Shown here: piece by piece, positions 15,619 through 23,684 of the stretch | Layout: every line of letters starts with the position of its first letter | How positions within the stretch are numbered: the first letter of the stretch is position 1 | NCBI GenBank assembly: GCA_963678925.1 | Contig: OY787533.1 | Location: 1,116,001-1,180,000 of the forward strand | DNA length: 64,000 nucleotides | Direction of reading: 5' to 3' | DNA from: G963665925 sp963678925 | GTDB lineage: Bacteria; Bacillota; Clostridia; Peptostreptococcales; Acidaminobacteraceae | Notes under the pieces: model-generated | What the model was told of the DNA's origin: nothing | The model's input: the letters and a program-made list of their open reading frames with translations, nothing else | The model's database searches: none | Translations under genes and position numbers: made by a program

Positions 15619-16200
15619 GTTTTCGTTCCTCCTTGGTAGTTCCTTGGAATCTGTCCGCATCTGGACAGCTACATCATTTGCTGAATCAAATCGTGCACTG
15701 CACTCGGGACCGCAACGCCCCTGTTCAACCATGGCAAGATGATTGAGCCTGAACTCGGTCTGCCTACGCTCGTAGGCCACACCCTCATACACGCCGTGTT
15801 CATCCACGATGGTACATTCAAAACCGAGGGAACACTCATCCTTTGTACCGCCGAGCACCTTGCCAATAAGGGCTGCGTCAAATATGGTGCCCTCGCCAGC
15901 GAGCTTGTTGTCCTGGACGCTTGCGTTTCCAGTCGTGAGTCCCTTAATATGCTCTTTGGCATTGTCTGTGCTGACCAGTTCCCATGGGTGGTCTTCCGTA
16001 ATGGGAAGGTGCATGAGCTGGTCGACCACATCAGCCCTGAGCAAATCGTCAGGATGTTTGAGTTCATAGACCACACGCCCGAGGTCCCAGTCATAGTATG
16101 GGAATACACCCGTTTGTGCTGCCAGAAAATCATAGGTTAAAAACCCACTGTCTGACTTAATCACATTGTCTATGCGAATTGCGTCATATCGTTTTGGCAT
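15112..16200 (-). CDS. Capsid maturation protease fused to scaffold (DUF2213)
   Basis: A 362-residue protein. The N-terminal domain (about 1-175) has the prohead-protease pattern: LMHLPITEDHPWELVST (probable catalytic His), KDECSLGFECTIVDE (probable Ser), and FRLNHLAMVEQGRCG. From about 195 the protein is a long coiled coil (DTLQQENEKLTRENGQLQGK) with a helical tail, i.e. a scaffold. An in-frame Met195 with its own strong ribosome site allows a separate scaffold protein. It follows the head morphogenesis gene and precedes cement and capsid, the order of Mu I and Z. Confidence 0.88.
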   Translation of the reverse strand: MPKRYDAIRIDNVIKSDSGFLTYDFLAAQTGVFPYYDWDLGRVVYELKHPDDLLRADVVDQLMHLPITEDHPWELVSTDNAKEHIKGLTTGNASVQDNKLAGEGTIFDAALIGKVLGGTKDECSLGFECTIVDEHGVYEGVAYERRQTEFRLNHLAMVEQGRCGPECSARFDSANDVAVQMRTDSKELPRRNENMKTVKLDGQDYNVDDAVAGRLDTLQQENEKLTRENGQLQGKLDGKDDEIKKIKDEKDALEGTQVTAEKLDEAVEGRLMLIQDASAILDEGYDFKGKSDQEIKVDCIKVMNQDFKADGKSEDYINARFDTILEFTKSDQRSLGDNNLKFVGDSETVSAKRKDRLNMKKD

Positions 16201-16212
16201 GAATATTCCTCC

Positions 16213-16977
16213 TTATAGACGCATGAGTTCATTTTCGTTGAGTTCTGCAACGCATCTGCATCCATAGTCTTCGCCTGGGTGCAGACCGCCTGCACCTTCT
16301 TGCCAGGTAAAGACTTTGCCATTAAAGCTGTCATGGGTGCTTCTGACTTTGCCATCGCCTGCAGTACTCCATATGTAGGTTTTAAGGCCAACCGTTTCGT
16401 GCTGCGCTTTGGTGAGGTCAAGGCTCAAACTGCCTGCCTGATCACGCGCGATGAACTTGGCCTTTTTAAGACTCACATCGTAAACCTCTTGGAGCGACTG
16501 AGCGATTTCCTTGTTGGATTTACCGCGGCGCACACCTTGTAAAATAACCGTGTCCACCTTGTCGTGATACTGCTGCGGAATGGACTTGATATAGGAGATA
16601 TTCTCCTTGAGTGCTGCTTCAACAATCCCTGTAAGCTTGTCGTTATTCAGCAGTGGGTCAAGGCTGGCTACTGCCTTGTACTGCCTTGCAAACTCATTTT
16701 GCTTGAAGTGTTTCACAGCCCTTGCAAAGTTGTCTGCAACAAGCACCATCTGCGCCTCAGTAAAGAAGTAGTCGAGGGTTTCCTCTCTGACTTCATCGAG
16801 CATAACCGATATCTGGATCAGTTCGTCTGCGTCATTTCTCTGATTTGAAAGGGCAGCAATCTTCGAATCAAAGAGTTCAACGACATTCGCATGGGAGAGT
16901 TTCAAAAGTTTTTTCACACTGGCGTAGTAGTCACTTGCAGCACCTGCAGGAAATTTGGATTTGGGTTTCTTAGCCAT
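16213..16977 (-). CDS. Phage head morphogenesis protein, Mu F-like (SPP1 gp7)
   Basis: A 254-residue minor head protein. The C-terminal block IRDQAGSLSLDLTKAQHE-like FIARDQAGSLSLDLTKAQHE, then RSTHDSFNGKVFTW and GGLHPGEDYGCRCVAEL, is the Phage_Mu_F signature with the conserved CxC near the end. Members bind portals and enter the head before DNA. The start at 16977 (MAKKPKSKF) is used, since the longer frame overlaps the portal gene with no better site. It overlaps the portal stop by eight bases. Confidence 0.9.
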   Translation of the reverse strand: MAKKPKSKFPAGAASDYYASVKKLLKLSHANVVELFDSKIAALSNQRNDADELIQISVMLDEVREETLDYFFTEAQMVLVADNFARAVKHFKQNEFARQYKAVASLDPLLNNDKLTGIVEAALKENISYIKSIPQQYHDKVDTVILQGVRRGKSNKEIAQSLQEVYDVSLKKAKFIARDQAGSLSLDLTKAQHETVGLKTYIWSTAGDGKVRSTHDSFNGKVFTWQEGAGGLHPGEDYGCRCVAELNENELMRL

Positions 16978-18337
16978 TCTTATCAGCTTCCTCGTGTGCC
17001 GCCTTAATTTCTTTTGCAATCCGTTCCAGCTCGGCTTCATCCATATCAAGCCTGCTTAAAAGGGACTTGCTGTCATCAAACCGCTGCTCTCTGACTTGAC
17101 CAGGGGAGATAACCGCATGATTCAAATAGATGTTGTCAATCTCCGCATTGATCTTGCGAATGTCTGCATCCGTTTTGTCATCGAGTTTCCAAAGCGGATT
17201 GAATTTCATCTGATAAAGAACATCATCAGGATCAAGCGAGCCACTTCCAACGCCGCTGTCAGAAGCCAGCAGGGAAAGGTCAACCAGGTTTTCAAGCGGC
17301 ATCCGCATGTGCGCTTCCTGAATACCGGCAATACGCATGTAGTAGTTGAGGCTGTCATACTTGCCACCTGTAACTTCGCCCTGGGACTGTCCCATGATGT
17401 GAGACTTGGGCATACGGCTGATGGTCGCAAGCATTTCCCACAGGAATGTGTACATGTCCTTTAAAGGCAGTTTGACCTCAGGCGAAATGAAATCCAGATC
17501 ATCTTCTGTACCGATTACTGCGAGAGTATTGGTGTTGAACTCGTACTCAAGTTCACTCTGCATGGAACGCCGTCTTTCGTTGTCCGATATATCAATACCG
17601 TCTGTCTTCAGACGCTTGAGTACCATGGAGTACATGAGCTGTCCAGTCGACCAGAGTGCATTGTCAAATACAAGCAGGGCGTCGTAAAGCATCTGAATGA
17701 GGGGAATGCCCCTGTCTTCATCTTCAATTCTTCGCGTGCTCAGGTGCAAAACTCTGTCGGAGTGGACCAGTCTGTTCCTTCCTGAAGAACTGAACTCATA
17801 AAGCTCAATGTTTCCATAACTCGGACTGAACACATCATCGTTTTCAATAAGATCAACCAGCTTCATCCCAGAGAAGGCATGCAGGTATTCGATGTCTTTC
17901 AGGCTTGCACGCTTTATGGGATCACCTACATCAAAAGTGCCGCTGTGTTTTGCACCGATGCTGATAAAGCCATCTCCACGAAGTCGTTCAAAGGCAAGTG
18001 CCTTTTGAAACATCTGCTGAGCAGAAAGATTTGAAAGCTTATTGGTCAGCTGCTCTGAAAGCGTGTCATCAATGCCCTCAAAACGAATCCATTCCCGTGT
18101 GGCATCTTCTGCAGGCAGGTCGACAATGTTGGCAAATATCCGATTGGTCGCATAGAGGTCAGAAATCATTTTGTTGTTGAAACGCTCACGTGTTATGGTG
18201 CGCTGTCTTGTAAGTGGGTCTTTGATGGTGCCCTTTGAACTTGTCGATGAACCGATAAAGTCATTTCTATAGGCACTGCCAATAGAACCGCGTTTCCTGT
18301 CTATCCTGGTACTTCGTTTTACGCCTTGACTGCTCAG
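16970..18337 (-). CDS. Portal protein (DUF1073 / Phage_portal_3), CTG start
   Basis: The visible ATG frame starts at 18169, but the same frame is open upstream to a TGA at about 18355. A site almost identical to the 16S tail (AAGGGGGTGATC) stands just before a CTG at 18337. Starting there gives 455 residues and restores the family N-terminus, TITRERFNNKMISDLYATNR followed by IVDLPAEDATREW. The rest has the portal core (WEMLATISRMPKSHIMGQSQ, then GGKYDSLNYYMRI). Dodecameric portals thread DNA. The portal call is firm; the CTG start is inference. Confidence 0.85.
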   Translation of the reverse strand: MSSQGVKRSTRIDRKRGSIGSAYRNDFIGSSTSSKGTIKDPLTRQRTITRERFNNKMISDLYATNRIFANIVDLPAEDATREWIRFEGIDDTLSEQLTNKLSNLSAQQMFQKALAFERLRGDGFISIGAKHSGTFDVGDPIKRASLKDIEYLHAFSGMKLVDLIENDDVFSPSYGNIELYEFSSSGRNRLVHSDRVLHLSTRRIEDEDRGIPLIQMLYDALLVFDNALWSTGQLMYSMVLKRLKTDGIDISDNERRRSMQSELEYEFNTNTLAVIGTEDDLDFISPEVKLPLKDMYTFLWEMLATISRMPKSHIMGQSQGEVTGGKYDSLNYYMRIAGIQEAHMRMPLENLVDLSLLASDSGVGSGSLDPDDVLYQMKFNPLWKLDDKTDADIRKINAEIDNIYLNHAVISPGQVREQRFDDSKSLLSRLDMDEAELERIAKEIKAAHEEADKNG

Positions 18338-18531
18338 AAGATCACCCCCTTTTCATGTATAAAAACTGATTGTTTTATCTGCAGGTAGAATTTTCGGTGT
18401 TACAAAGCTTTTAACACCGTGTTACAACCGTGTTCCTTCGCCCTGTGCCGTGTTACTAAAATTTGAGTAGAGGAATTTATCGGCTAAGATACAAAAATCG
18501 CTTAGAACGCAATTTGAGAAGTCGAAGGTTT
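18338..18531 (-). repeat. Gap with phased CCGTGTTAC repeats
   Basis: This is the only sizeable gap inside the late operon (194 bases). It holds CGGTGTTAC at 18395 and CCGTGTT at 18417, 18428 and 18448, spaced 22, 11 and 20 bases, close to whole turns of DNA. A related TTGTAAC motif recurs near the right prophage end (34124-34163). No gene of useful length fits. It may be a binding array for a phage protein, or a leader for the portal transcript. Confidence 0.55.
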
Positions 18532-20241
18532 TTACATAAACGCTTCGGCAATACTGCTTTTTTGCTTCGCCATGCTGATAGCACCTTCAAGTGCATCGGG
18601 ACCATCATCATGTGCGCTTTGTCCGAAACTTTTAAGCTGTTCAAGCAGCAGCTTATGTTTTGGATTGAACCTGATGTACTTGTTCTGGATATCAGGCTCA
18701 AGTTTTTCAATACGAAGTGCCTTGTTGCCACTTTGGTTGACACCTCTAACTGCCAGATAAATACCTGACGCCGCTGAAGCTTCTGCCAGCTTTTCCTTGA
18801 AGAACTCCTGGAACTGGTTCGTCTCGCAACCAAATCTTTTATAGCGTTTGCCGTATTCTTTTTTCAACCAGTCAGCCTTTCCAAGTACGTCTCGAATGAT
18901 GATGGATGGTTTACGCCGTTTGATATCCGCGTCGACCACATACATGAATCCCGTCATGCTGTCCTTTGCAATCGTGATAATGGCCGAATAATCGGACTTT
19001 CTACTTTTGCCAAGTGAAGGGTCCACAAAACCATAGAACCTAAATCGCTTCTCTCGAAAGTCAATGTCAGCAGGATTGTAGAACTCGAAATCTTCTTCAT
19101 TGAAGAGTACTTTGCTCGGATCAAGCGGTTCGTTCTGAAGTTCTGAATTGAAGGCCGAGCTGCCTATGGTCACTTTTTCAACCATGAGCTTATAGTATGA
19201 CCATTTTTCAGGCCAAAGCACTTCCGTACCTTCAAGCATGGCGACCTTGTTCTTTTCAAAAAACTTTTCTGCATCTTCAGCGCGACTGTCGTTGTTTAAG
19301 TCGTTATAAATCTCAAGCCACGCGTCCCAAAGTTCTGCGTTGTCAGCAAAGGAAATAACCGCCTTATACATAACGCTCTTAAATCTGGCATTAGCCATAA
19401 CCTTAGCCAGTAAGGACTCATGATGAATCATGGTTCCGATGTAGATAACATCCGTATAGGAGTCGCCAGCTTTCATAACAGCCTTGGTAAACCAGTTGTT
19501 GAGCTTATCGCGTTGCTCAGACGTTCTGACATTCTCATCGTTTTCAACATCATCGAGGACAATGAGGTCAGGACGCCAGCTCTTGTGCCTACGTCCACGA
19601 ATCTTCTTTCCAGAACCAATGGCCTCAATTTTGATGTTGGTCTTTGTAAGAAGAACACTGTTCTTCCAGACCTTATCTCCTTTAAGCTCCCCAAAATCCT
19701 CCAAAATATGCGGATTGGATTCAAGGTTATCCCGAAGGTCGACCAGGAACGTCTCTGCCTGATCGGATGAATCCGACAGGATAATGATGTAATGCTTGTA
19801 TGAATATAGGACAGCATGAGAGGTGTCCTTCATCGTCAAATTTGTGCTTTTTGCATGCGCACGTGGTGCGGTCACAACACGAAACTGACCTTCTCTTGTT
19901 CTGTCGTTTTTTATGTCTCTGAGAACAGAATCTGCCCAGAGCATATCTAGGTCCCTATGAAATGGTGGAGACTCAGAGCTAAAGTAATCAGGATAGTAGG
20001 CTTTTCCAAAATACTCTAAGTCGATAAAGCCCAGCTGCTTTCTGATACCATTTGGTCCATACTTTGGTGCGCCGCTGTTATATTCATCAAGAAGCTGCTT
20101 GCGTCTTCTTCTGACAAAATCAGAATCGTCCTTGCACTTCCTATGTAGGTATCTATAGAGAAGGTCTTCCTGCTTATCGTCCCAGTCCAGTGAGACTTCT
20201 TCAGTTTTACTCTGACCTGTCAACTCCTTGATCAGTTTCAT
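18532..20241 (-). CDS. Terminase large subunit
   Basis: A 569-residue packaging ATPase and nuclease. The ATPase has a Walker A-like VVTAPRAHAKSTNLT and a Walker B LIVLDDVENDENV. The nuclease domain has GFVDPSLGKSRKSDYSAI (first Asp) and a later HDDGPDALEGAI (last Asp), which cleave concatemers or, in Mu-like phages, integrated DNA by the headful method. It follows the DUF3486 subunit, its usual partner. The length fits Mu-like terminases. Confidence 0.95.
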   Translation of the reverse strand: MKLIKELTGQSKTEEVSLDWDDKQEDLLYRYLHRKCKDDSDFVRRRRKQLLDEYNSGAPKYGPNGIRKQLGFIDLEYFGKAYYPDYFSSESPPFHRDLDMLWADSVLRDIKNDRTREGQFRVVTAPRAHAKSTNLTMKDTSHAVLYSYKHYIIILSDSSDQAETFLVDLRDNLESNPHILEDFGELKGDKVWKNSVLLTKTNIKIEAIGSGKKIRGRRHKSWRPDLIVLDDVENDENVRTSEQRDKLNNWFTKAVMKAGDSYTDVIYIGTMIHHESLLAKVMANARFKSVMYKAVISFADNAELWDAWLEIYNDLNNDSRAEDAEKFFEKNKVAMLEGTEVLWPEKWSYYKLMVEKVTIGSSAFNSELQNEPLDPSKVLFNEEDFEFYNPADIDFREKRFRFYGFVDPSLGKSRKSDYSAIITIAKDSMTGFMYVVDADIKRRKPSIIIRDVLGKADWLKKEYGKRYKRFGCETNQFQEFFKEKLAEASAASGIYLAVRGVNQSGNKALRIEKLEPDIQNKYIRFNPKHKLLLEQLKSFGQSAHDDGPDALEGAISMAKQKSSIAEAFM

Positions 20242-20253
20242 GTGTTCACCAAC

Positions 20254-20811
20254 CTATACATGTTTTGATTCAACACGCTCTACAAGTTCCGTCATGCGTC
20301 TGAGCAGATCAGGTTCCTTCTGAAGCTCATCTGCAAGTTCCTTCTTTATAGAAGTGATTGCTGCAGCAACATCATCTGCACGGTCTGCCTTGAGTTTTTC
20401 CCTGAGCACTGCCGACTTCTCGAGTGCTGCAAGAGACTTGAAAATACCAGACAGCTTTTGAATGGCACCTTCATCTTCAAAATTGCCATTCATCAAAAGT
20501 TCGGTTATGAGCTGGACCGCCATTTGATTGGCAGCTTCATGCATTTCTGTTGCGGGTCTATCGCTCACTTCTTCAACGAGTACCTTTGCCTGTTCTTTTG
20601 CAATTTTCAGGCGCTCAAGTTTTACAAGGAACTCTTTTGAATACCGATGCACTGAAGTTGTCGATATGGTGTAACCACATTCTTCAAGCATTTCAACGAC
20701 CTTTTCATAAGTCGTTCCCTTAGAAAGCTCTTTGTTGACACGTTCAACCACCTCTGGTGGCATTTGACTGATTTTATGACGGCTGCGTCGTCCGTTCTGT
20801 GTCACCATCAT
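20254..20811 (-). CDS. Terminase small subunit, DUF3486 (Mu gp27-like)
   Basis: A 185-residue protein with an N-terminal helix-turn-helix (RHKISQMPPEVVERVNKEL, then TYEKVVEMLEECGYTISTTS) that includes the DUF3486 core, and a long helical C-terminal half. In Mu this protein recognises the pac site near the left end. It overlaps the Gp26-like gene by four bases. It is next to the large subunit, and the pairing plus the domain makes the call firm. Confidence 0.88.
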   Translation of the reverse strand: MMVTQNGRRSRHKISQMPPEVVERVNKELSKGTTYEKVVEMLEECGYTISTTSVHRYSKEFLVKLERLKIAKEQAKVLVEEVSDRPATEMHEAANQMAVQLITELLMNGNFEDEGAIQKLSGIFKSLAALEKSAVLREKLKADRADDVAAAITSIKKELADELQKEPDLLRRMTELVERVESKHV

Positions 20812-21116
20812 TTGACATCAACGCCTGGATCAGTTTCAAGATTGCCTTCAAGAAGGTCGATGCCCTTTGGTGTGATTTTGGCAGTCACACGCCGATGCAC
20901 GCCTGGTACTTCGATGAACTCAAGCTCGATGTACTCCTTTTCTTCAAGGTATGTAAGCTGTACATGCACCTGTGGCGGGGATATGTTATACTGCGCATCC
21001 GTCAGGATGTTAGAGATAAGTTCCTCGCCTGCAGAGTATGGATAATTTGTATTGAGAATTTTTAGGATTCTGCCCCGAATGATTCTGTTTTGTCCGTTCA
21101 TTAGTGCGTCATTCAT
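20808..21116 (-). CDS. Winged-helix protein, Mu Gp26 / VpaChn25_0724-like
   Basis: A 102-residue protein with a winged-helix shape: IIRGRILKILNTNYPYSAGE, a recognition-helix segment with ISPPQVHVQLTYLEEKEYI, and a beta wing (VHRRVTAKITPKGIDLLEG). The same small family is found between DUF2730 and DUF3486 in Mu-like phages, as here. Its role is not established; a DNA-binding part in packaging is likely. It overlaps both neighbours. Confidence 0.75.
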   Translation of the reverse strand: MNDALMNGQNRIIRGRILKILNTNYPYSAGEELISNILTDAQYNISPPQVHVQLTYLEEKEYIELEFIEVPGVHRRVTAKITPKGIDLLEGNLETDPGVDVK

Positions 21117-21423
21117 GTTTTGTCGCCCCCAGTAATAGTGAGATATTTTTATTGATGTCGCTTACTTCATCATGCATACTGTCAAATTTGTTCTCCAAAT
21201 TGGAGATTGCTCTTAGAAAATCATCCCGTAGCACATAGACACGGGGGAGGTCTTTCATTTCACTTTTAATACCTTCGATCTCTCGATCGGTTTTGTTCTG
21301 CTTCATCTTGTAGTCAGAACGCATGTCCTTTAAAAGATAGGCTATGACACCAAGAATGAGGGATAGGATAGAGGACATGACAGTCAATGCTGCTGGCATC
21401 CAATTTGCTGACGCTTGTTCCAT
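21109..21423 (-). CDS. DUF2730 protein (Mu gp25-like), membrane-anchored coiled coil
   Basis: A 104-residue protein with one N-terminal membrane helix (LTVMSSILSLILGVIAYLL) and a helical, coiled-coil remainder (IEGIKSEMKDLPRVYVLRDD, then NLENKFDSMHDEV). This is the DUF2730 layout seen between lysis genes and packaging genes in Mu relatives. It may be a spanin-like or holin-linked protein. GGAGGG precedes the start. Confidence 0.75.
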   Translation of the reverse strand: MEQASANWMPAALTVMSSILSLILGVIAYLLKDMRSDYKMKQNKTDREIEGIKSEMKDLPRVYVLRDDFLRAISNLENKFDSMHDEVSDINKNISLLLGATKHE

Positions 21424-21881
21424 TATGCAGTCCCTCCTGTAGTGGCTTCATTCTTGACTTCAGCGACCTTTACTTCAATAAGATTCTTCACATAAGTATC
21501 AAAGTCGCCCAGCTGATCACGAAGTGCAGAAAGATAAATCGGCTCAAGTGTATGCTCAATTTCAATCTTTGCTTCTTCTGCAAGGCTAGAAAGTGCACGC
21601 TCAGGCGTTTGACCTTCCTCGATACTTTTCCTGATGGATTTCGCAACTGTTTCCTGAAGCTTCGTGACAGCCTTCAGCGTCACATCGTCAAGTCTCTCAA
21701 GTGCAGTGGACATGAAATCGCGCTGCTGCTCATTTTCAACCTTGTCGATTTCAAGTTGTGCTTTCTTCACGGCCTTCTTGATATAAAGTGTTGCGTATGT
21801 ACCTGCAACGGTAATAAGACCAATGAGTACATTTATGAGTACGTTCTGAAGCTGAAGTTGCAATTCTGTCATACCATTCAC
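21423..21881 (-). CDS. Phage holin, LLH family (Phage_holin_6_1)
   Basis: A 152-residue protein with one membrane helix near the N-terminus (NVLINVLIGLITVAGTYATL) and a long charged helical tail (VKKAQLEIDKVENEQQRDFM). This is the LLH holin form common in Firmicute phages. It starts at a GTG (21881) with AAGGAGG seven bases upstream. It is the first gene of the late operon after a terminator and lies about 500 bases from the endolysin. It would form the lysis pore. Confidence 0.82.
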   Translation of the reverse strand: MNGMTELQLQLQNVLINVLIGLITVAGTYATLYIKKAVKKAQLEIDKVENEQQRDFMSTALERLDDVTLKAVTKLQETVAKSIRKSIEEGQTPERALSSLAEEAKIEIEHTLEPIYLSALRDQLGDFDTYVKNLIEVKVAEVKNEATTGGTA

Positions 21882-21917
21882 GCTGATTCCTCCTTAACGG
21901 TTATCTGCTTTTATGCA

Positions 21918-21966
21918 ATAAAAAAACTCGTATCGCTTGGACGTTTGTCCTTACAATACGAGTTTA
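21918..21966 (-). terminator. Strong terminator after the Mor-like gene
   Basis: Inverted repeat with a 10-base outer stem (AAACTCGTAT, then ATACGAGTTT), an inner GGAC/GTCC stem, and on the minus strand a run of seven T directly after the last arm. It separates the early/middle genes from the late operon, whose first ribosome site starts about 30 bases downstream. Late genes therefore need a promoter in or beyond this hairpin. Confidence 0.85.
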
Positions 21967-22013
21967 TTAGTTCGTAGATGAAAGTTGAAATGAAGGTTTC
22001 ATCAACTTTTTCG

Positions 22014-22343
22014 CTATTTGTCATTTGAATGAAACAGGCTGATTTGTCCCTCAATTGGACCACTGCGTTTTTTAGTGACCATATCATCAACAATATTTCG
22101 AATGTGCCTGTCAGTATAGTCATATTTCTTGGCGAGCTCTTTGAAATTGAATCCGTCGAACTCTTTTCTGATTAGCTCTTTACGCTTTGGATCACAAGCT
22201 TTCTCTAATGTCGGAAAGTACACATGGTCTCCTGCAAAGAGTCGCGCAAGCTTCTTCGCTCCTTCAAATCCAATTTCTTTAGCAATTGTTCTGTATGGTT
22301 CGGAAAGGTCTTCTGGCTCAACTTCTTTATCGATCCAGCTCAA
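22014..22343 (-). CDS. Mor-type middle transcription activator
   Basis: A 109-residue protein of the Mor/C family. The N-terminal part (LSEPYRTIAKEIGFEGAKKL, then ARLFAGDHVYFPTLEKA) is the dimerisation domain. The C-terminal helix-turn-helix is FKELAKKYDYTDRHIRNIVD. In Mu, Mor recruits RNA polymerase to middle genes; here it lies directly before the terminator and late operon, so it may turn on late genes itself. It starts at TTG (22343) with AAGGAGG eight bases upstream. The family call is firm. Confidence 0.9.
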   Translation of the reverse strand: MSWIDKEVEPEDLSEPYRTIAKEIGFEGAKKLARLFAGDHVYFPTLEKACDPKRKELIRKEFDGFNFKELAKKYDYTDRHIRNIVDDMVTKKRSGPIEGQISLFHSNDK

Positions 22344-22399
22344 TGTACTTTCCTCCTTTCAGATTGTATTCAAAATGTCCTGCCTCGTCAATGTAAAAT

Positions 22400-23167
22400 C
22401 TAGTCAGCTGACAGTTTGGAGTTTTGCTCCTGATACTTCAGCGTCTCACTTCGACCAAAGATTACACCACGCATATAGGCATCTGATATGGACTCCTGAA
22501 GCTCTGCAAGCTGTTCGTCAAAATACTTTCTCAGATTGTTCAGCGTAGCGAACTGTTCGCCTCTTGTAATTGGGTCATCAAAGCGGCGCTGGTGAATCTT
22601 TACTTCGATTTTTTCAAAGGCTTCATTCAGGCCTTCAAAATGCTCCTCAGCCCAGTGATCTGTTTCAGCGATTTCCTTTGCTCGTGCAAGAAGTGCCTCG
22701 CTTGGAAAGTTTGTTCCAGGACAAGTCTTGTTTGCATAATCACCGTGTCTTTTAAACTCGATTTGATCAACGAGTATACTCATGAACTTGGCACTGTCTT
22801 CAAACTGCACTGGTGTGAGCTCCTGTTCATCCATGTTGCCTTCCCACACAAGCCCAATAGATCGGTAATTCATTTCCTGCTGCTTGCAGTGACCGCCAAT
22901 CATTCCAACTGGGCGACCTATCTCAACGCCACCTGTTCGAGGAAATCTGAAGTGATATCCTGTACCACGATACCCCTTGTTCAACATATGGTCTTCGTGA
23001 ATATCTTCCATCGTCCCACCAGGCCATACATCATGATGCCTGATGGCATGTGTGATATCGTACCAAGACTTCGCCAGAGCTGGGCTGAACTCCAAATTGT
23101 AGTCAATCACTTCGAGGCCTAAGTCTTTTGCCTTTTGAATAATCTGTTCCTGGGTTAATCTAATCAT
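22400..23167 (-). CDS. Endolysin, N-acetylmuramoyl-L-alanine amidase (amidase_2/PGRP)
   Basis: A 255-residue lysin. Residues about 35-155 form an amidase_2 domain: AIRHHDVWPGG holds the first zinc His, a YRGTGYHFRFPR segment follows, then KTCPGTNFP near the end of the domain, where relatives have the last zinc ligand Cys. The C-terminal 100 residues are helical with no known wall-binding repeat. It lies before Mor, whereas in Mu lysis genes follow the activators, so it is an early or middle gene here. Overlaps the upstream gene by eight bases. Confidence 0.85.
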   Translation of the reverse strand: MIRLTQEQIIQKAKDLGLEVIDYNLEFSPALAKSWYDITHAIRHHDVWPGGTMEDIHEDHMLNKGYRGTGYHFRFPRTGGVEIGRPVGMIGGHCKQQEMNYRSIGLVWEGNMDEQELTPVQFEDSAKFMSILVDQIEFKRHGDYANKTCPGTNFPSEALLARAKEIAETDHWAEEHFEGLNEAFEKIEVKIHQRRFDDPITRGEQFATLNNLRKYFDEQLAELQESISDAYMRGVIFGRSETLKYQEQNSKLSAD

Positions 23168-23657
23168 TAATCATCATCCTTTGGTTGTCTTCCAGTGCTA
23201 TATAGAACTCGCTGGCAAGTATTTCTGTGAATCCGACAGGCAGTTCAATCGCATGATTTCTCTCAAGCATTCCGTACATAATACCTTCATGCTGGAAGAC
23301 AATTTGCGTAATGTCTCCTGAACCGCTGATGTATCTTGACAGCCATGGTCGATAAAACTGTTTTATATCCATTGCCGCAATTCTTCCTGTCCACAATCTG
23401 CCAATGCTTGAGTTCTTTTTAAAGAATCTCAGCCCCTTTTCAAGCGTTTTGACAGATAGTTGATTCATGACTTCCTCTGATTCATCAACAGGAATTATTG
23501 CGAATTGATTATGATGTGGAACGTACTGCATTGAGTTGATGCCCCTTGAATCTGCGACTTCCTTAAACACAAGGTTGATTTTTTTCATATCCTCTTCGTA
23601 CTGGACTTGTTCTTTGTAAAATGCTGTTTCTGGACTGATTATGAAGTATTTTTCCAT
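23160..23657 (-). CDS. Hypothetical phage protein
   Basis: A 165-residue protein of unknown function in the middle gene block. It is a mixed alpha/beta sequence with no known motif: MKKINLVFKEVADSRGINSM, then NHAIELPVGFTEILASEFYI. TTGGAGGTGC precedes the ATG. It overlaps the endolysin by eight bases, so the two are co-translated. Its charge is near neutral with no signal peptide or membrane segment, so it is probably cytoplasmic. Confidence 0.65.
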   Translation of the reverse strand: MEKYFIISPETAFYKEQVQYEEDMKKINLVFKEVADSRGINSMQYVPHHNQFAIIPVDESEEVMNQLSVKTLEKGLRFFKKNSSIGRLWTGRIAAMDIKQFYRPWLSRYISGSGDITQIVFQHEGIMYGMLERNHAIELPVGFTEILASEFYIALEDNQRMMIND

Positions 23658-23684
23658 GTTGCACCTCCAATCTCACATCAAGTA

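Noticed and set aside
16970..18337. Anti-CBASS nuclease role for the portal-type protein
   Set aside because: Database names sometimes link DUF1073 with Acb1, but length, portal motifs and position between terminase and F-like protein mark a portal.
21911..22123. 70-codon minus-strand frame overlapping Mor and the terminator
   Set aside because: It lies on the terminator hairpin and in a second frame of Mor; no ribosome site.
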